From: Bacteroidales bacterium
Lineage (GTDB): Bacteria > Bacteroidota > Bacteroidia > Bacteroidales > FEN-979
NCBI GenBank assembly: GCA_030681475.1
Contig: JAUXWT010000090.1
Span: 1 to 64,000 of the forward strand
Length of the DNA stretch: 64,000 nt
Direction: 5' to 3'
The number at the start of each line of letters is the position of its first letter. The first letter of the stretch is position 1. The notes under the pieces were generated by a model, which saw nothing but the letters and a program-made list of their open reading frames with translations, did not search any database and had not been told where the DNA came from. A program made the position numbers and the translations under genes. Shown here piece by piece: positions 52,631-61,770 of the stretch.

Positions 52631-54886
52631 TCAATCAATTCGTTTGGTCCGTAACCTTAAACTATTGCTTACCACCGATACCGAACTAAAGGCCATAACG
52701 GCGCCTGCTATCATGGGGTTCAGCATAAAGCCGCTGAATGGATAGAGGATCCCGGCCGCTACCGGGATGGTGATGATATTGTAAAAAAATGCCCAGAAAA
52801 GATTCTGCCGGATGGTTTTAACCGTTTCATGAGACAGTTTCAGCGCAGTTACCAATTTTTCCAGATCCCCTTTGATCAGGGTGATCTGGGCGCTTTCAAT
52901 GGCAATATCAGTTCCGGTTCCCATGGCGACTCCGATGTCGGCCATGGCCAGAGCCGGCGAATCATTTATGCCATCCCCCACCATGGCAACCACGAATCCC
53001 TGTTCTTTCAACCGCCCAACGTAAGTTGATTTTTCTCCGGGGGTGGCTTCGGCTTTGAAAAATTCGATGCCTGCTGCAGCGGCAATGTGTGCTGTAATGG
53101 AAACACTGTCGCCCGAAAGAAGATGAACCTGCAGTCCCATCTCCTGCAACCTGGCAATCGCTTTAGCAGATCCGGGTTTAATCGTGTCGGCCAGTGCGAT
53201 CATGACAACGACCCTGCTGTTGCATGACACATATACGACCGACCTGGCCAGTTTTTTCAGTTTCATCTCTTCATTCCTGAATCCTTCGGGCACGGTGCAT
53301 CCGCAATCGGTGATATACGTTCTGCTCCCGATGTGATAAAGGTCCCCTGCAAAAAATGCCAAAACGCCTTTTCCTGTTATGCTTTCAAAACCGGTAACAT
53401 TTTCTGCCCCGGAATTTTGCAGTGATGACCCGCTATCTGTGTTGGTTTTGAAAAAATTCACCAAAGCCTGGGCGAAGGGATGTTCCGACCTCGATTCAAT
53501 GGCAACAACTGCCCCACGGATATCACGACCTGCCTGTAAAGACGAGTTGTCAGTTTCGGTGTCCCATATCACCTCCGTCACCTGGGGTCGTCCGATGGTT
53601 ACCGTGCCCGTTTTATCCAGAACGATGGCTGTTGTTTTGCAAAAAACTTCAAGACTTTGGGCATCTTTCACGAGGATACCGTGTTGTGCGGCTTTACCTA
53701 AACCGACCATCAGGGCGGTGGGTGTGGCGAGGCCAAGGGCGCATGGACAGGCGATGACCAGTACTGTTACGGCGGCAATAAATGCAAAAGGAGCGCCGGT
53801 ATCGGGCTGCCATATTGTCCAAATGATGAAGGTGAGCAGGGCAATGGTTATGACGACGGGCACAAATATAGCGGCAATTTTATCGGCAACCTTCTGTATG
53901 GGGGCCGTGCTTCCCTGTGCCTGCTGTACCAGAGCGATGATCTGGGACAATAAGGTATCACTTCCAACCTTTTCAGCCACTACCTTAAGGCTTCCGGTTT
54001 GGTTGATCGTTGCGCCGATCACCTCCTCGCCAGGCCATTTATTGACCGGGATCGACTCGCCGGTGATCATGCTTTCATCAATAGCGCTGAACCCTTCAAC
54101 AACGCGCCCGTCAGCAGGAATCTTCTCCCCCGGCCTGATCACCAGAATATCGCCTTGGACTATCTTTGAAATCAGCATCTCCTTCTCAACCCCATTGCGG
54201 ATGACCCATGCGGTTTTCACACCCAATCCCATCAGTTTCTTGATCGCTTCGGAGGTTTTTCTTTTCGCCTTTTCTTCAAAATATCTGCCCAGCAGGATGA
54301 ACGTTACAATTACCGCCGCAGCTTCAAAATAAACATGAGGTTCAAACCCGCGGCGTATAAGAAACTCTGGAAAAATGGTGTTGAATGTGCTGAAAATAAA
54401 AGCGCTGCCGGTACCAAGCGCCACCAGTGTGTCCATGTTGGCCGAAAAGTGCAGCATGCGTTTCCAGGCAATGATGAAAAATTCACGCCCAAACCAGCCG
54501 AGCACAGGGAAGGTCAACACCATCATGATCAGGTTTCCATTGGGTATGTGATGAAAAATCATGGCAATCAGCACAACCGGAAAGGAGAACGCTGCCGCCA
54601 GCATGGTGTTGAACTTCAATCTCTTTAACCGGATGGCTGCCAGGTCATGCTCCTCTTCCATGGATAGGTCACGGGTGATGAGCTTAAATCCAAGGTCGTC
54701 AACGGTCTTTTCAATCCGATCAAGTGAGATCACTAACGGATCATATTCCACCACCACCTGCTCGGAGGCAAGGTTAACACTGGCCGAATTCACCCCCTTC
54801 TGCGCCGAAAGCATGGTTTCAATGCTCCCAGCACATGAGGCGCACGACATGCCGTCAACGCGATATATGCTTTTTACTCTACCCAT
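52631..54886 (-). CDS. copA: Copper-translocating P1B-type ATPase
   Basis: A protein of 751 residues. It has one N-terminal heavy-metal-binding domain with GMSCASC (residues 12-18), eight membrane helices, the metal-transport motif CPC (near 380), phosphorylation motif DKTGT (near 425), SEHPFAQ in the nucleotide domain, and [10 protein letters not shown] in the hinge. The final helices carry the [22 protein letters not shown] pattern seen in copper exporters. It probably pumps Cu(I) out of the cytoplasm; silver is also possible. No copper chaperone or regulator is encoded nearby. Confidence 0.95.
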   Translation of the reverse strand: MGRVKSIYRVDGMSCASCAGSIETMLSAQKGVNSASVNLASEQVVVEYDPLVISLDRIEKTVDDLGFKLITRDLSMEEEHDLAAIRLKRLKFNTMLAAAFSFPVVLIAMIFHHIPNGNLIMMVLTFPVLGWFGREFFIIAWKRMLHFSANMDTLVALGTGSAFIFSTFNTIFPEFLIRRGFEPHVYFEAAAVIVTFILLGRYFEEKAKRKTSEAIKKLMGLGVKTAWVIRNGVEKEMLISKIVQGDILVIRPGEKIPADGRVVEGFSAIDESMITGESIPVNKWPGEEVIGATINQTGSLKVVAEKVGSDTLLSQIIALVQQAQGSTAPIQKVADKIAAIFVPVVITIALLTFIIWTIWQPDTGAPFAFIAAVTVLVIACPCALGLATPTALMVGLGKAAQHGILVKDAQSLEVFCKTTAIVLDKTGTVTIGRPQVTEVIWDTETDNSSLQAGRDIRGAVVAIESRSEHPFAQALVNFFKTNTDSGSSLQNSGAENVTGFESITGKGVLAFFAGDLYHIGSRTYITDCGCTVPEGFRNEEMKLKKLARSVVYVSCNSRVVVMIALADTIKPGSAKAIARLQEMGLQVHLLSGDSVSITAHIAAAAGIEFFKAEATPGEKSTYVGRLKEQGFVVAMVGDGINDSPALAMADIGVAMGTGTDIAIESAQITLIKGDLEKLVTALKLSHETVKTIRQNLFWAFFYNIITIPVAAGILYPFSGFMLNPMIAGAVMAFSSVSVVSNSLRLRTKRID

Positions 54887-54910
54887 GTGTCATTGTCAAT
54901 TATCACGCTA

Positions 54911-54918
54911 CAAATTTA
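54911..54918 (-). promoter_or_regulatory. Promoter -7 element of copA
   Basis: On the minus strand this reads TAAATTTG (TAnnTTTG), 24 bp upstream of the copA start. A partly symmetric stretch (CACTATAATGTGG) lies upstream and could be a regulator site. Confidence 0.5.
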
Positions 54919-55099
54919 ACTAATTCCACATTATAGTGGGGTGAGTAAAGTCAGGCCATTCCAGCATTTCAAGAAACGAAGTAGCCCCTACACAAAAAAA
55001 TATTCAATTTTATTTATAATAAGTCTAAATTAAATAAAATTTAGTTGTAAATTGCACCCATATTTATATTTAACAATGTGTTCATTTAAAAACCTTTAT

Positions 55100-55834
55100 A
55101 TGAAAAATTTTATGATTTTGTTTGTGATCGCGGGAGTATTCGCTATGAATACCTATGCACAATCCGGATCAGGCAGCACTCCTCTGGCGGTAGAAACACT
55201 GCTGATGATACCTAAAAAAGGAATGGAAGAGAAGTTTGAAGCAGCCGTTTTGGCTCACAACAAGAAATTCCATCCCGAGGGTCCTTATGTAGCCGGATTG
55301 AGAAAGATAGAGTATGGCGAGCGTTCCGGATGGTATGTTTGGGTGTTTGGACCTACCACCTATGGTTCACTGGATACGAGGCCGACAAAAGAAAATGGCC
55401 ATGCACTGGATTGGACCACCAACATTGATCCTCTTGTAGAGCAATATGGCGCAGCAGGTTATTGGAACTACAATACGGACCTTTCCTACGGACTGGATAT
55501 TTTTAAAAAATCGAAACACTTAGAAACCTGGGGAATCGATCTGAAACCCAAACAATATTACCGGTTCAAGGCGCTGGTTGAAAAGTTGAGAAAGGTTTAT
55601 GAATCGGAAGGTAAAACTGCTTTTCTGGTTCTCGAGAACAACCTGCATGGAAAGGATATCCCTGACGTGGCGCTGGTATGGAGTTTCGACACTTATGCAG
55701 CCTGGCAAAAAGACCCGGGCCCCAAGGCAGCCTATGAAAAAATGTATGGTGATGGTTCCTGGCAAACACTGCTTGATGAATGGATGGATATGATCAATGA
55801 TTATTCTTCTGAAATCCGGTCCATTATTCGATAA
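55100..55834 (+). CDS. Secreted protein of unknown function
   Basis: A protein of about 244 residues from the ATG at 55100 (MKNFMILFVIAGVFAMNTYAQ), which begins directly with a signal peptide cleaved near YAQSG. The mature protein appears to hold two similar alpha/beta halves, one around VETLLMIPKKGMEEKFEAAV and one around YYRFKALVEKLRKVYESE. Each is followed by an aromatic strand (GWYVWVFGP; DVALVWSFDT), reminiscent of duplicated dimeric alpha-beta barrel (ferredoxin-like) domains. I do not recognise the family. It stands alone between copA and a DUF4143 gene. Confidence 0.7.
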   Translation: MKNFMILFVIAGVFAMNTYAQSGSGSTPLAVETLLMIPKKGMEEKFEAAVLAHNKKFHPEGPYVAGLRKIEYGERSGWYVWVFGPTTYGSLDTRPTKENGHALDWTTNIDPLVEQYGAAGYWNYNTDLSYGLDIFKKSKHLETWGIDLKPKQYYRFKALVEKLRKVYESEGKTAFLVLENNLHGKDIPDVALVWSFDTYAAWQKDPGPKAAYEKMYGDGSWQTLLDEWMDMINDYSSEIRSIIR

Positions 55835-55844
55835 AAATGAACCT

Positions 55845-55905
55845 CCCCGCCGCAGAGCAGCGGGGTATCATCGGGAATTATTTTCATTCGCCGCAAGCGG
55901 CGGGG
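55845..55905. terminator. GC-rich hairpin after the secreted-protein gene
   Basis: CCCCGCCGC at 55845-55853 pairs with GCGGCGGGG at 55897-55905. The intervening sequence holds smaller GC hairpins (GCAGAGCAGCGGGG, CGCCGCAAGCGGCG). No strong T-run follows, so this is either a terminator for the gene ending at 55834 or a dispersed GC repeat. Confidence 0.55.
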
Positions 55906-56000
55906 AACTAACCCCGAAAGAGATTAGAAAAATTAATATGATAAAGGATATTAGTTTTCCAATATCCTGATATCAGAACCATTTGCTATTCTCCTTTTTT

Positions 56001-56041
56001 AACAGGATAAATTGAAAGTTAAACTTTCAATTTGTCCTGTT
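56001..56041. promoter_or_regulatory. Long palindrome upstream of DUF4143 ATPase
   Basis: AACAGGATAAATTGAAAGTT is followed by its near-exact reverse complement (AACTTTCAATTTGTCCTGTT, one mismatch). The palindrome ends six bases before the TATCTTTG element of the downstream gene, where an operator controlling that promoter would be expected. Confidence 0.75.
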
Positions 56042-56047
56042 TCTGTT

Positions 56048-56055
56048 TATCTTTG
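56048..56055 (+). promoter_or_regulatory. Promoter -7 element of DUF4143 ATPase gene
   Basis: TATCTTTG, exact TAnnTTTG, 12 bp before the ATG at 56068. The upstream palindrome covers the -33 zone. Confidence 0.6.
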
Positions 56056-56067
56056 CAAAAAAAGATC

Positions 56068-57231
56068 ATGCAATATATTCAGCGGATTGAATCAGCAAGG
56101 ATAAAAAAATATCTTGAGAATTTCCCGGCCGTTGCTATCCTTGGCCCCCGTCAATGTGGCAAATCAACATTGGCAAAATATCTTTTAAGAGATTATCCGG
56201 AAGCGCTTTTTTTGGATTTGGAAAATCCGGAGGACCGGATAAAACTGACAGATCCCGGTCTCTTTTTTAATCTTCACAAAGGGAAACTAATCTGTCTTGA
56301 TGAAATTCAACGGGTTCCTGAACTTTTTCAGGTGTTACGTTCTGTGATCGATGCGAATAACAGAAACGGTCAGTTCCTGATACTTGGTTCCGCTTCCAGG
56401 GAATTGATCAGCCAGAGTTCAGAATCTCTGGCAGGAAGGTTGATTTACCAGGAACTCACCCCATTCCAGTATATCGAAATAGAAAGTGATTCACTTTTCG
56501 GATTTCAGCTTCGGGGCGGTTTCCCGCGAAGTTTTCTTGCGGTTGATGATGAAATGAGTTTTCAGTGGAGGAGAAGTTTCATAAGCACATTCCTTGAACG
56601 TGATCTCGCTCTTCTTGGGTTCGGATATCCGCCGGAAACCATGCGGAATCTTTGGATGATGTGTGCCCATCAACAGGGACAACTAAGTAATTTATCGAGA
56701 CTTGGTCAATCTCTGGGTGTCAGTCATACCTCTGTAAGGAGTTACATTGATTTGTTAACAGAGACATATATGTTAAGGATCCTTCAGCCATTCAAGACAA
56801 ATACCGGCAAAAGGGTTGTAAAAACCCCCAAGGTTTATCTCAGGGATACTGGGACACTACATGCATTGCTGAATATCCGGAGTTTAGAAGATCTTTTAGG
56901 TCATCCGGTTTTCGGAGCCTCATGGGAAACAATTGTAATTGAACAACTATTGGTTAGGTGGGAAGGAGATTTTGGATTTTACAGGACACCGGCAGGCGCT
57001 GAAATTGACCTTGTACTGGAGAAAAACGGGAAATTGATTGCCATTGAATGTAAGGCTTCGACGGTTCCCACTGTCGGACGCGAATTTTATTCCGCACTGG
57101 AGGATCTACAGATCGACGCTGCCATCATCGTTGCACCGGTTGGGGTCAAATACCCGCTGAAAAAAGGCGTTTGGGTGATGCCATTGACTGATGCCATCCA
57201 TGAATTATTCCCACCGGCTGAACAAGATTGA
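56068..57231 (+). CDS. AAA ATPase with DUF4143 domain
   Basis: A protein of about 387 residues from the ATG at 56068. An N-terminal AAA domain has Walker A LGPRQCGKST and Walker B LICLDEIQRV, with a sensor motif FLILGSASRELI. A DUF4143 domain follows (about residues 190-370), with a winged-helix-like segment (LSRLGQSLGVSHTSVRSYIDLL) and the nuclease-like FYRTPAGAEIDLVLEKNGKLIAIECK near the C-terminus. These proteins are abundant in Bacteroidota and often mobile; their function is unsettled. A long palindrome overlaps its promoter. Confidence 0.9.
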   Translation: MQYIQRIESARIKKYLENFPAVAILGPRQCGKSTLAKYLLRDYPEALFLDLENPEDRIKLTDPGLFFNLHKGKLICLDEIQRVPELFQVLRSVIDANNRNGQFLILGSASRELISQSSESLAGRLIYQELTPFQYIEIESDSLFGFQLRGGFPRSFLAVDDEMSFQWRRSFISTFLERDLALLGFGYPPETMRNLWMMCAHQQGQLSNLSRLGQSLGVSHTSVRSYIDLLTETYMLRILQPFKTNTGKRVVKTPKVYLRDTGTLHALLNIRSLEDLLGHPVFGASWETIVIEQLLVRWEGDFGFYRTPAGAEIDLVLEKNGKLIAIECKASTVPTVGREFYSALEDLQIDAAIIVAPVGVKYPLKKGVWVMPLTDAIHELFPPAEQD

Positions 57232-57352
57232 AATTAAAAAAGGATAATCCGGGGCTGCCGTTAAAAAATTATATGGGGAGAACGCGAATGGCGAGGGCAG
57301 TTTATCCATAGTCATGTGTCCCGTGTCACGATGTTGACGGTTCACTATTTAT

Positions 57353-57985
57353 TCAGGTTAATATATCTTTTCGCTGATAAATCAATCCTGAAACAAGGAT
57401 GAGTAGGGCTGTCATCCCAAGAAACACTGCGACTCTCGTGAATTCAATACCATACCCGGGAGAAAGCACCGCTATGTTGACCCATTTGAAAGGACTGATG
57501 TATCCGAATATTCCGTCAACACCCGGCAACCTTGAGATGGTATACAGGAAATAGAGGATCAGGGTAAGACCCACACAGGAAAAGGTGACCGGCTTTGCAC
57601 GTTTCATCATTACTGAAATAAAGAGTCCCAGAGTGCCGAAAAATCGCGACTGGATCAGCGGATCGAGTCCCGACGTAGGCTCGTCGAAGATCAGCAGTTC
57701 AGGCCGGTGGATCATGGCCTGAGTGATCGACACCTTCTTTTTATTGCCCATGGAAAGTTCAGGGATCTTCCGGCCGGGATCAAGGTTAAAAATATCAAGC
57801 AGGTTTTTAATTCTCTTCTCGTCTTTTTCCGCGCCATAAAATGCCGCCCCGAATTTCAGAAAATCCATCACGGTCATGCGGTCGTAAAGGTTTGCGTCGG
57901 AAGGAACATACCCGGTCCGGCTGCGGATCTTCTTCGAATCTTTTACCACATCAAGCCTGAAAATTAATTGGCGACAGGATGACAA
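57353..57985 (-). pseudogene. ABC-2 transporter remnant (ATPase fused to permease tail)
   Basis: An open frame of 210 codons made of two pieces. Residues about 20-120 match the middle of an ABC ATPase (TGYVPSDANLYDRMTV, LSMGNKKKVSITQAMIHRP, LLIFDEPTSGLDPL), but Walker A and the N-terminus are missing. Residues about 120-210 match the last helices of an ABC-2 permease (FLYTISRLPGVDGIFGY, ALLILVSGLIYQRKDIL). The ATPase C-terminus and most of the permease have been lost, which joined the two genes in frame. A working ATPase is impossible without Walker A. Confidence 0.82.
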
Positions 57986-58056
57986 AAGAGAGGTCGTCCT
58001 CCCGCACAGTTGGATTTTTCACTGAATTATCATCCTCCGGTCGGGGAAAAAACAGG

Positions 58057-58064
58057 TATCTTTG
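58057..58064 (+). promoter_or_regulatory. Possible promoter -7 element upstream of sialidase-like gene
   Basis: TATCTTTG, exact TAnnTTTG, about 135 bp before the start codon at 58199. No -33 match is evident. A repeat end related to 37195-37225 (CATCTTTTGAGACAACCTC) lies between it and the gene. Confidence 0.4.
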
Positions 58065-58198
58065 CCAAAGTGAGCTGTCTCTATTTCAGCGGACTTTGGA
58101 TTTATAATGCATGCGTTCCAAGGAATTTCTTTGGTTCAGTCATCTTCGGTTATATTTTTTCATCTTTTGAGACAACCTCAGTTTAAATCTTCCGGTCA

Positions 58199-59839
58199 AT
58201 GAAAACTTTATATTTACTTACAATCCTGTTGCTTGTCATTTCTGATCTATCCGCCCAGAACAGTCTGAACGACAATTCCCCCCTGAAGATCGGGAAGAAC
58301 TACCGGATTTATCCCAGTAACGTTGCCCAGACTGAAGTTTTACTTGTCAGAAGTCCGCTGGATCAGAATACGATGTTCGTCGCATGCAACACCCTCAATT
58401 TTATCCCCTTCTTTATCAGCGAGGGTATATATACAACCACCAACGGAGGCGTAACATGGCAAGGAAATGATACCTGTACCGGCGACCCGATCGCTTTTCA
58501 TGGCGGTGATCCGGGGATCTCGATCGATAAAAACGGCACTTTTATCATTACCCGATTGGGGAGATCCCCATTTGTAGGATTATATTCCCACTACTCACAC
58601 GATCAGGGCCAGACCTGGTCGGCACAAAAAGTTATTTCGACCGATGACCTTGAGCGGGCAGCCCTGACTACGGATGCCAATCCGGCAACTTCATTTTTTG
58701 GCAGGACGTACGCCGCATGGGTAAAATTTGCGACTCCATTTCCACTGATGTTTGCCTATACCGACAACGGGGCTCAGACATGGACGGCGCCAAAACAGGT
58801 CAACAATCCCCCGGCCAGGTGTGCCGGAGGGGATCTCGCTATTGGTCCGAACGGCGAGGTTTACCTTTGCTGGGCCGGCGTAACAGATGTGTCGCCATTC
58901 AAGGAGGTCCAGGTAGGTTTTGCTTCTTCGTCAAACGGGGGAGGAACGTGGAATGTTATCGAAAACGCCTTCAGTGTCAACGGGATCACCGGGATTTTAT
59001 CCAATAAAAATAACATCAGGGTAAACGGTCTTCCCAGCATCGCCGTGGATACGACAAAGGGTCCCCGCCGGGGATGGATCTATATCGTTACCACGCAGAA
59101 AGCCCAGGCGCCTGCCGGCGCCGATCCCGATATCATCCTCTTTCGCTCAGCCGATGGCGGGTCAACCTGGTCGGCCGGGATCAGGGTAAACCAGGATGCT
59201 CTTAACAATGGGAAAGACCAATACTTCCCGAATATACACATTGATAAATCCGGCGCTGTCGACATCATTTTTTATGATAACCGGACAACGACTACCGATT
59301 CAACCGGCGTATTCCTGGCCAGGTCGCTTGATGGTGGCGATAGCTGGACAGAGTATGAGATCAGTGACCATCATTTCAGACCTTACCCGATCGGAGGACT
59401 GGGGCAGGGTTACCAGGGCGACATCATTGACCTCACCTCCACCGATTCAAAGATATGGGCAGTATGGATGGATAACTCATCCGGCGATTATCAGATATGG
59501 ACAGTCCCGATTGATTTTTCGAGCATAGGTGGGGTTGACGAAACCGGGCAGCAACCCAATTCGTCCGCGTTATATCAAAATTACCCCAACCCTTTTCGCT
59601 CGGCGACCAAGATCGGATACCGGGTCACCTCATCGGGTTTTGTCTCTTTAAAGGTGTTTGATATTTTCGGCATTCAGGTTGCTGAACCTGTGAAAGAGGT
59701 CAAATCCCCGGGATATTATGAAGTGACTGTCAAATCCGATGATCTGCAGGGCCACAATTCCCTTAACAGTGGCATCTTTTTTTACAGGTTCACAGTGAAT
59801 GACCGGGTGGAGACCGGGAGGATGGTCAGCCTGAAGTAG
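58199..59839 (+). CDS. Sialidase/BNR-repeat-like secreted protein with T9SS sorting domain
   Basis: A protein of 546 residues with a signal peptide (about 1-19, cleavage near LSAQN). The body (about 40-440) is a predicted six-bladed propeller with Asp-box motifs: TTNGGVTW, SHDQGQTW, TDNGAQTW, SNGGGTW, SADGGSTW and SLDGGDSW. The C-terminus is a T9SS type A domain with YQNYPNPFRSATKIGYRV and the final VETGRMVSLK. The Asp-boxes alone do not prove sialidase activity, and I do not see a clear Arg triad. It could be a glycosidase or a binding propeller at the cell surface. Confidence 0.82.
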   Translation: MKTLYLLTILLLVISDLSAQNSLNDNSPLKIGKNYRIYPSNVAQTEVLLVRSPLDQNTMFVACNTLNFIPFFISEGIYTTTNGGVTWQGNDTCTGDPIAFHGGDPGISIDKNGTFIITRLGRSPFVGLYSHYSHDQGQTWSAQKVISTDDLERAALTTDANPATSFFGRTYAAWVKFATPFPLMFAYTDNGAQTWTAPKQVNNPPARCAGGDLAIGPNGEVYLCWAGVTDVSPFKEVQVGFASSSNGGGTWNVIENAFSVNGITGILSNKNNIRVNGLPSIAVDTTKGPRRGWIYIVTTQKAQAPAGADPDIILFRSADGGSTWSAGIRVNQDALNNGKDQYFPNIHIDKSGAVDIIFYDNRTTTTDSTGVFLARSLDGGDSWTEYEISDHHFRPYPIGGLGQGYQGDIIDLTSTDSKIWAVWMDNSSGDYQIWTVPIDFSSIGGVDETGQQPNSSALYQNYPNPFRSATKIGYRVTSSGFVSLKVFDIFGIQVAEPVKEVKSPGYYEVTVKSDDLQGHNSLNSGIFFYRFTVNDRVETGRMVSLK

Positions 59840-59974
59840 TCCGGGTTGACTCGGGACATAATTGTTGACACTTTTCATAGCGGAAAAAGATTTTTTTCAA
59901 CATGATACTGTATATCAAAGAAATTCCTAAATTTCGGGCGCAAATCAAAACATTAACCTTAATCCCATTTTACC

Positions 59975-60265
59975 ATGACCAAAGCCGAGATCATTGAGCA
60001 GATCATCGCCCGGACGGGCATTGAAAAACCCACTGTCACCGTGACCGTAGAAGCAATTATGGATGTCATTAAAAAATCGATGATCCAGGGTGAAAACATT
60101 TATCTCCGGGGATTTGGAACTTTCCTGCTGAAAAAACGGGCAGAGAAGACCGGAAGGAACATTACCAAAAATACGGCGATAAAAATCCCAGCGCATATGA
60201 TCCCGGCGTTTAAGCCGGCAAAAGAGTTCTCCGGTGAAATAAAAGCAAAGGTTAAAGTAAAATAA
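59975..60265 (+). CDS. HU/IHF-family DNA-binding protein
   Basis: A protein of 96 residues with the bacterial histone-like fold: N-terminal helices (TKAEIIEQIIARTGIEK), a beta-arm base at NIYLRGFGTFLLKKRAEKTG, RNITKNTAIKIPAHMIPAFKPAKEF in two pieces, and a Lys-rich tail. The Pro in the arm (IPAHMIPAFKP) is the DNA-kinking residue of the family. It binds and bends DNA. It stands alone between the sialidase-like gene and the AHSA1 pseudogene. Confidence 0.94.
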   Translation: MTKAEIIEQIIARTGIEKPTVTVTVEAIMDVIKKSMIQGENIYLRGFGTFLLKKRAEKTGRNITKNTAIKIPAHMIPAFKPAKEFSGEIKAKVKVK

Positions 60266-60354
60266 TCCCAATCTTTTAATTAATCGATTGTTAGCGGATT
60301 GTATGTCCTGTCCTTTGGCCGGCTCTAAAAGTTGTGTCAATGTGACCAGGATAC

Positions 60355-60566
60355 TTAATCTTTCTCGCAGTATCCTTTGAAATTATCCAGGATTGCCTGC
60401 CATCCGCCTTGTTGCAGTTCAACCGGGTTGATGGCGTATGCCAATCGTCACTGGCATTATTCCATTGCGTAATGTGATCGGGAGATGTCCAGCGTTTCCA
60501 GACTTTATCTATGGGGGCCCTGATGATTGACTGTACGGTAATAAATGTTTGTTTCTTCAACTCCAT
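60355..60566 (-). pseudogene. AHSA1/SRPBCC-family gene with internal deletion
   Basis: From the ATG at 60566 the frame reads as a normal AHSA1 N-terminus (MELKKQTFITVQSIIRAPID, then WTSPDHITQWNNASDDWHTP). After that the central beta-sheet is missing. In a different frame the C-terminal helix appears intact (VELQQGGWQAILDNFKGYCE, stop at 60355-60357). About half of the usual 135-150 codons are lost. It lies 10 bp after the VOC gene, a common pairing for these two families. Confidence 0.85.
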
Positions 60567-60576
60567 AAAGTGCGTA

Positions 60577-61020
60577 TTATTCTGATTTTTCAACACAGTT
60601 GAACATCCACTGAACCCCGAATTTATCGGTACAACTTCCAAAATATGCTCCCCAAAACATATCCTGCAATTCCATGGTTATTATTCCGCCTGCAGATAAG
60701 GCATCAAATAATTTTTTAGTCTCGGCCCGCGTGTCAGGCTCGATATTTATATGAACGTTATTGCCGTGATCAACTTTAAACCCCATTGATTCTGGAGCAT
60801 CAGTGCCCATTAAGATATGTCCCCCGGTTATTGGCAGTTCAATGTGCATGACGAGGTTTTTATCCTCCTCCGGGATATCAGGCATCCCTTCTTTGCCGGG
60901 TATATCTTTAAAACGTGCAATCCCTCCACCGCCGAAATCTCCGCCAAAAAAGGATCTGTAAAAATTAAACGCCTCCTCCGTATTACGGAGAAAATTGAGA
61001 TAAGTACTTACTCGTGCCAT
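60577..61020 (-). CDS. VOC-family (PhnB/glyoxalase-like) protein
   Basis: A protein of 147 residues of the PhnB-like branch of the vicinal-oxygen-chelate fold. Visible are VSTYLNFLRNTEEAFNFYRS at the N-terminus, the strand VMHIELPITGGHILMGTD, and the C-terminal LQDMFWGAYFGSCTDKFGVQ with WMFNC. Members without known substrate often sit next to AHSA1-type genes, as here. The enzymatic activity cannot be predicted. Confidence 0.9.
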   Translation of the reverse strand: MARVSTYLNFLRNTEEAFNFYRSFFGGDFGGGGIARFKDIPGKEGMPDIPEEDKNLVMHIELPITGGHILMGTDAPESMGFKVDHGNNVHINIEPDTRAETKKLFDALSAGGIITMELQDMFWGAYFGSCTDKFGVQWMFNCVEKSE

Positions 61021-61178
61021 AATTATTTAATTTGAAATTTGTTATTACTTATTTTTATTTAAACTAAAATAAAGGAATATTATTATAAACAAGCATATAC
61101 AATTAGTGTCCTCATTTTTACCAATTAAGATTATTACAGGACCCGCAGAAAATTCCTATTTTTACCGCAAAAAACGCT

Positions 61179-61745
61179 ATGCTTCCGATACCAAATCTGA
61201 TCGTTATCTATACTTTTATTGTCATGGGGGTTGGTTTTGCGATCGCTATTTACAGGGTTATTAAGCAGGAGGGCAGTTTATGGGGAGATCCCTCTATCAA
61301 CCCATTCCTTTTTTATTCCGGGAAGGTCACGATGTTTATCTGCTGGGGACTTACGCTGCTGAAAGCAATCTTTCCGGATTTTGGAGGGGTGGTTGTTCCC
61401 TTGTGGATTTCGTGGCCTGGCGCCTGCTTGTTATGTATCGGCACTGTCGTGTTGTTGCTTTCGTTTTACGGACTGGGGCCTTCGCTCAGGTACGGACTTC
61501 CCGAAAAGGAGACACGCCTGAAAACATCCGGATTATACCGTTTCAGCCGCCATCCCTTGTATATGGGAGTATTTCTGGTAACCTTTTCCTGCATGATCTT
61601 CTTTCCGAACATCCTGAATATTTCTGTGGGGTTGTATTGCATCGCCATGCAATACCTGATGATCGCGGGTGAGGAAAAATTTTTAGCTGAAAGGTTTGGG
61701 ACTGAGTGGGAGGTTTACAAAAACAAGGTGAGGCGTTTTCTGTAA
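61179..61745 (+). CDS. Isoprenylcysteine carboxyl methyltransferase-like membrane protein
   Basis: A protein of 188 residues with about five membrane helices. The C-terminal half carries the ICMT/PEMT-family pattern LKTSGLYRFSRHPLYMG, where the His-Pro pair contributes to S-adenosylmethionine binding, and EEKFLAERFGTEWEVYKNKV at the end. Bacterial homologues methylate unknown lipids or small molecules; no isoprenylated protein is expected here. It is a lone gene. Confidence 0.85.
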   Translation: MLPIPNLIVIYTFIVMGVGFAIAIYRVIKQEGSLWGDPSINPFLFYSGKVTMFICWGLTLLKAIFPDFGGVVVPLWISWPGACLLCIGTVVLLLSFYGLGPSLRYGLPEKETRLKTSGLYRFSRHPLYMGVFLVTFSCMIFFPNILNISVGLYCIAMQYLMIAGEEKFLAERFGTEWEVYKNKVRRFL

Positions 61746-61770
61746 TATCAAAGGTCGGTAAAAAAATATG

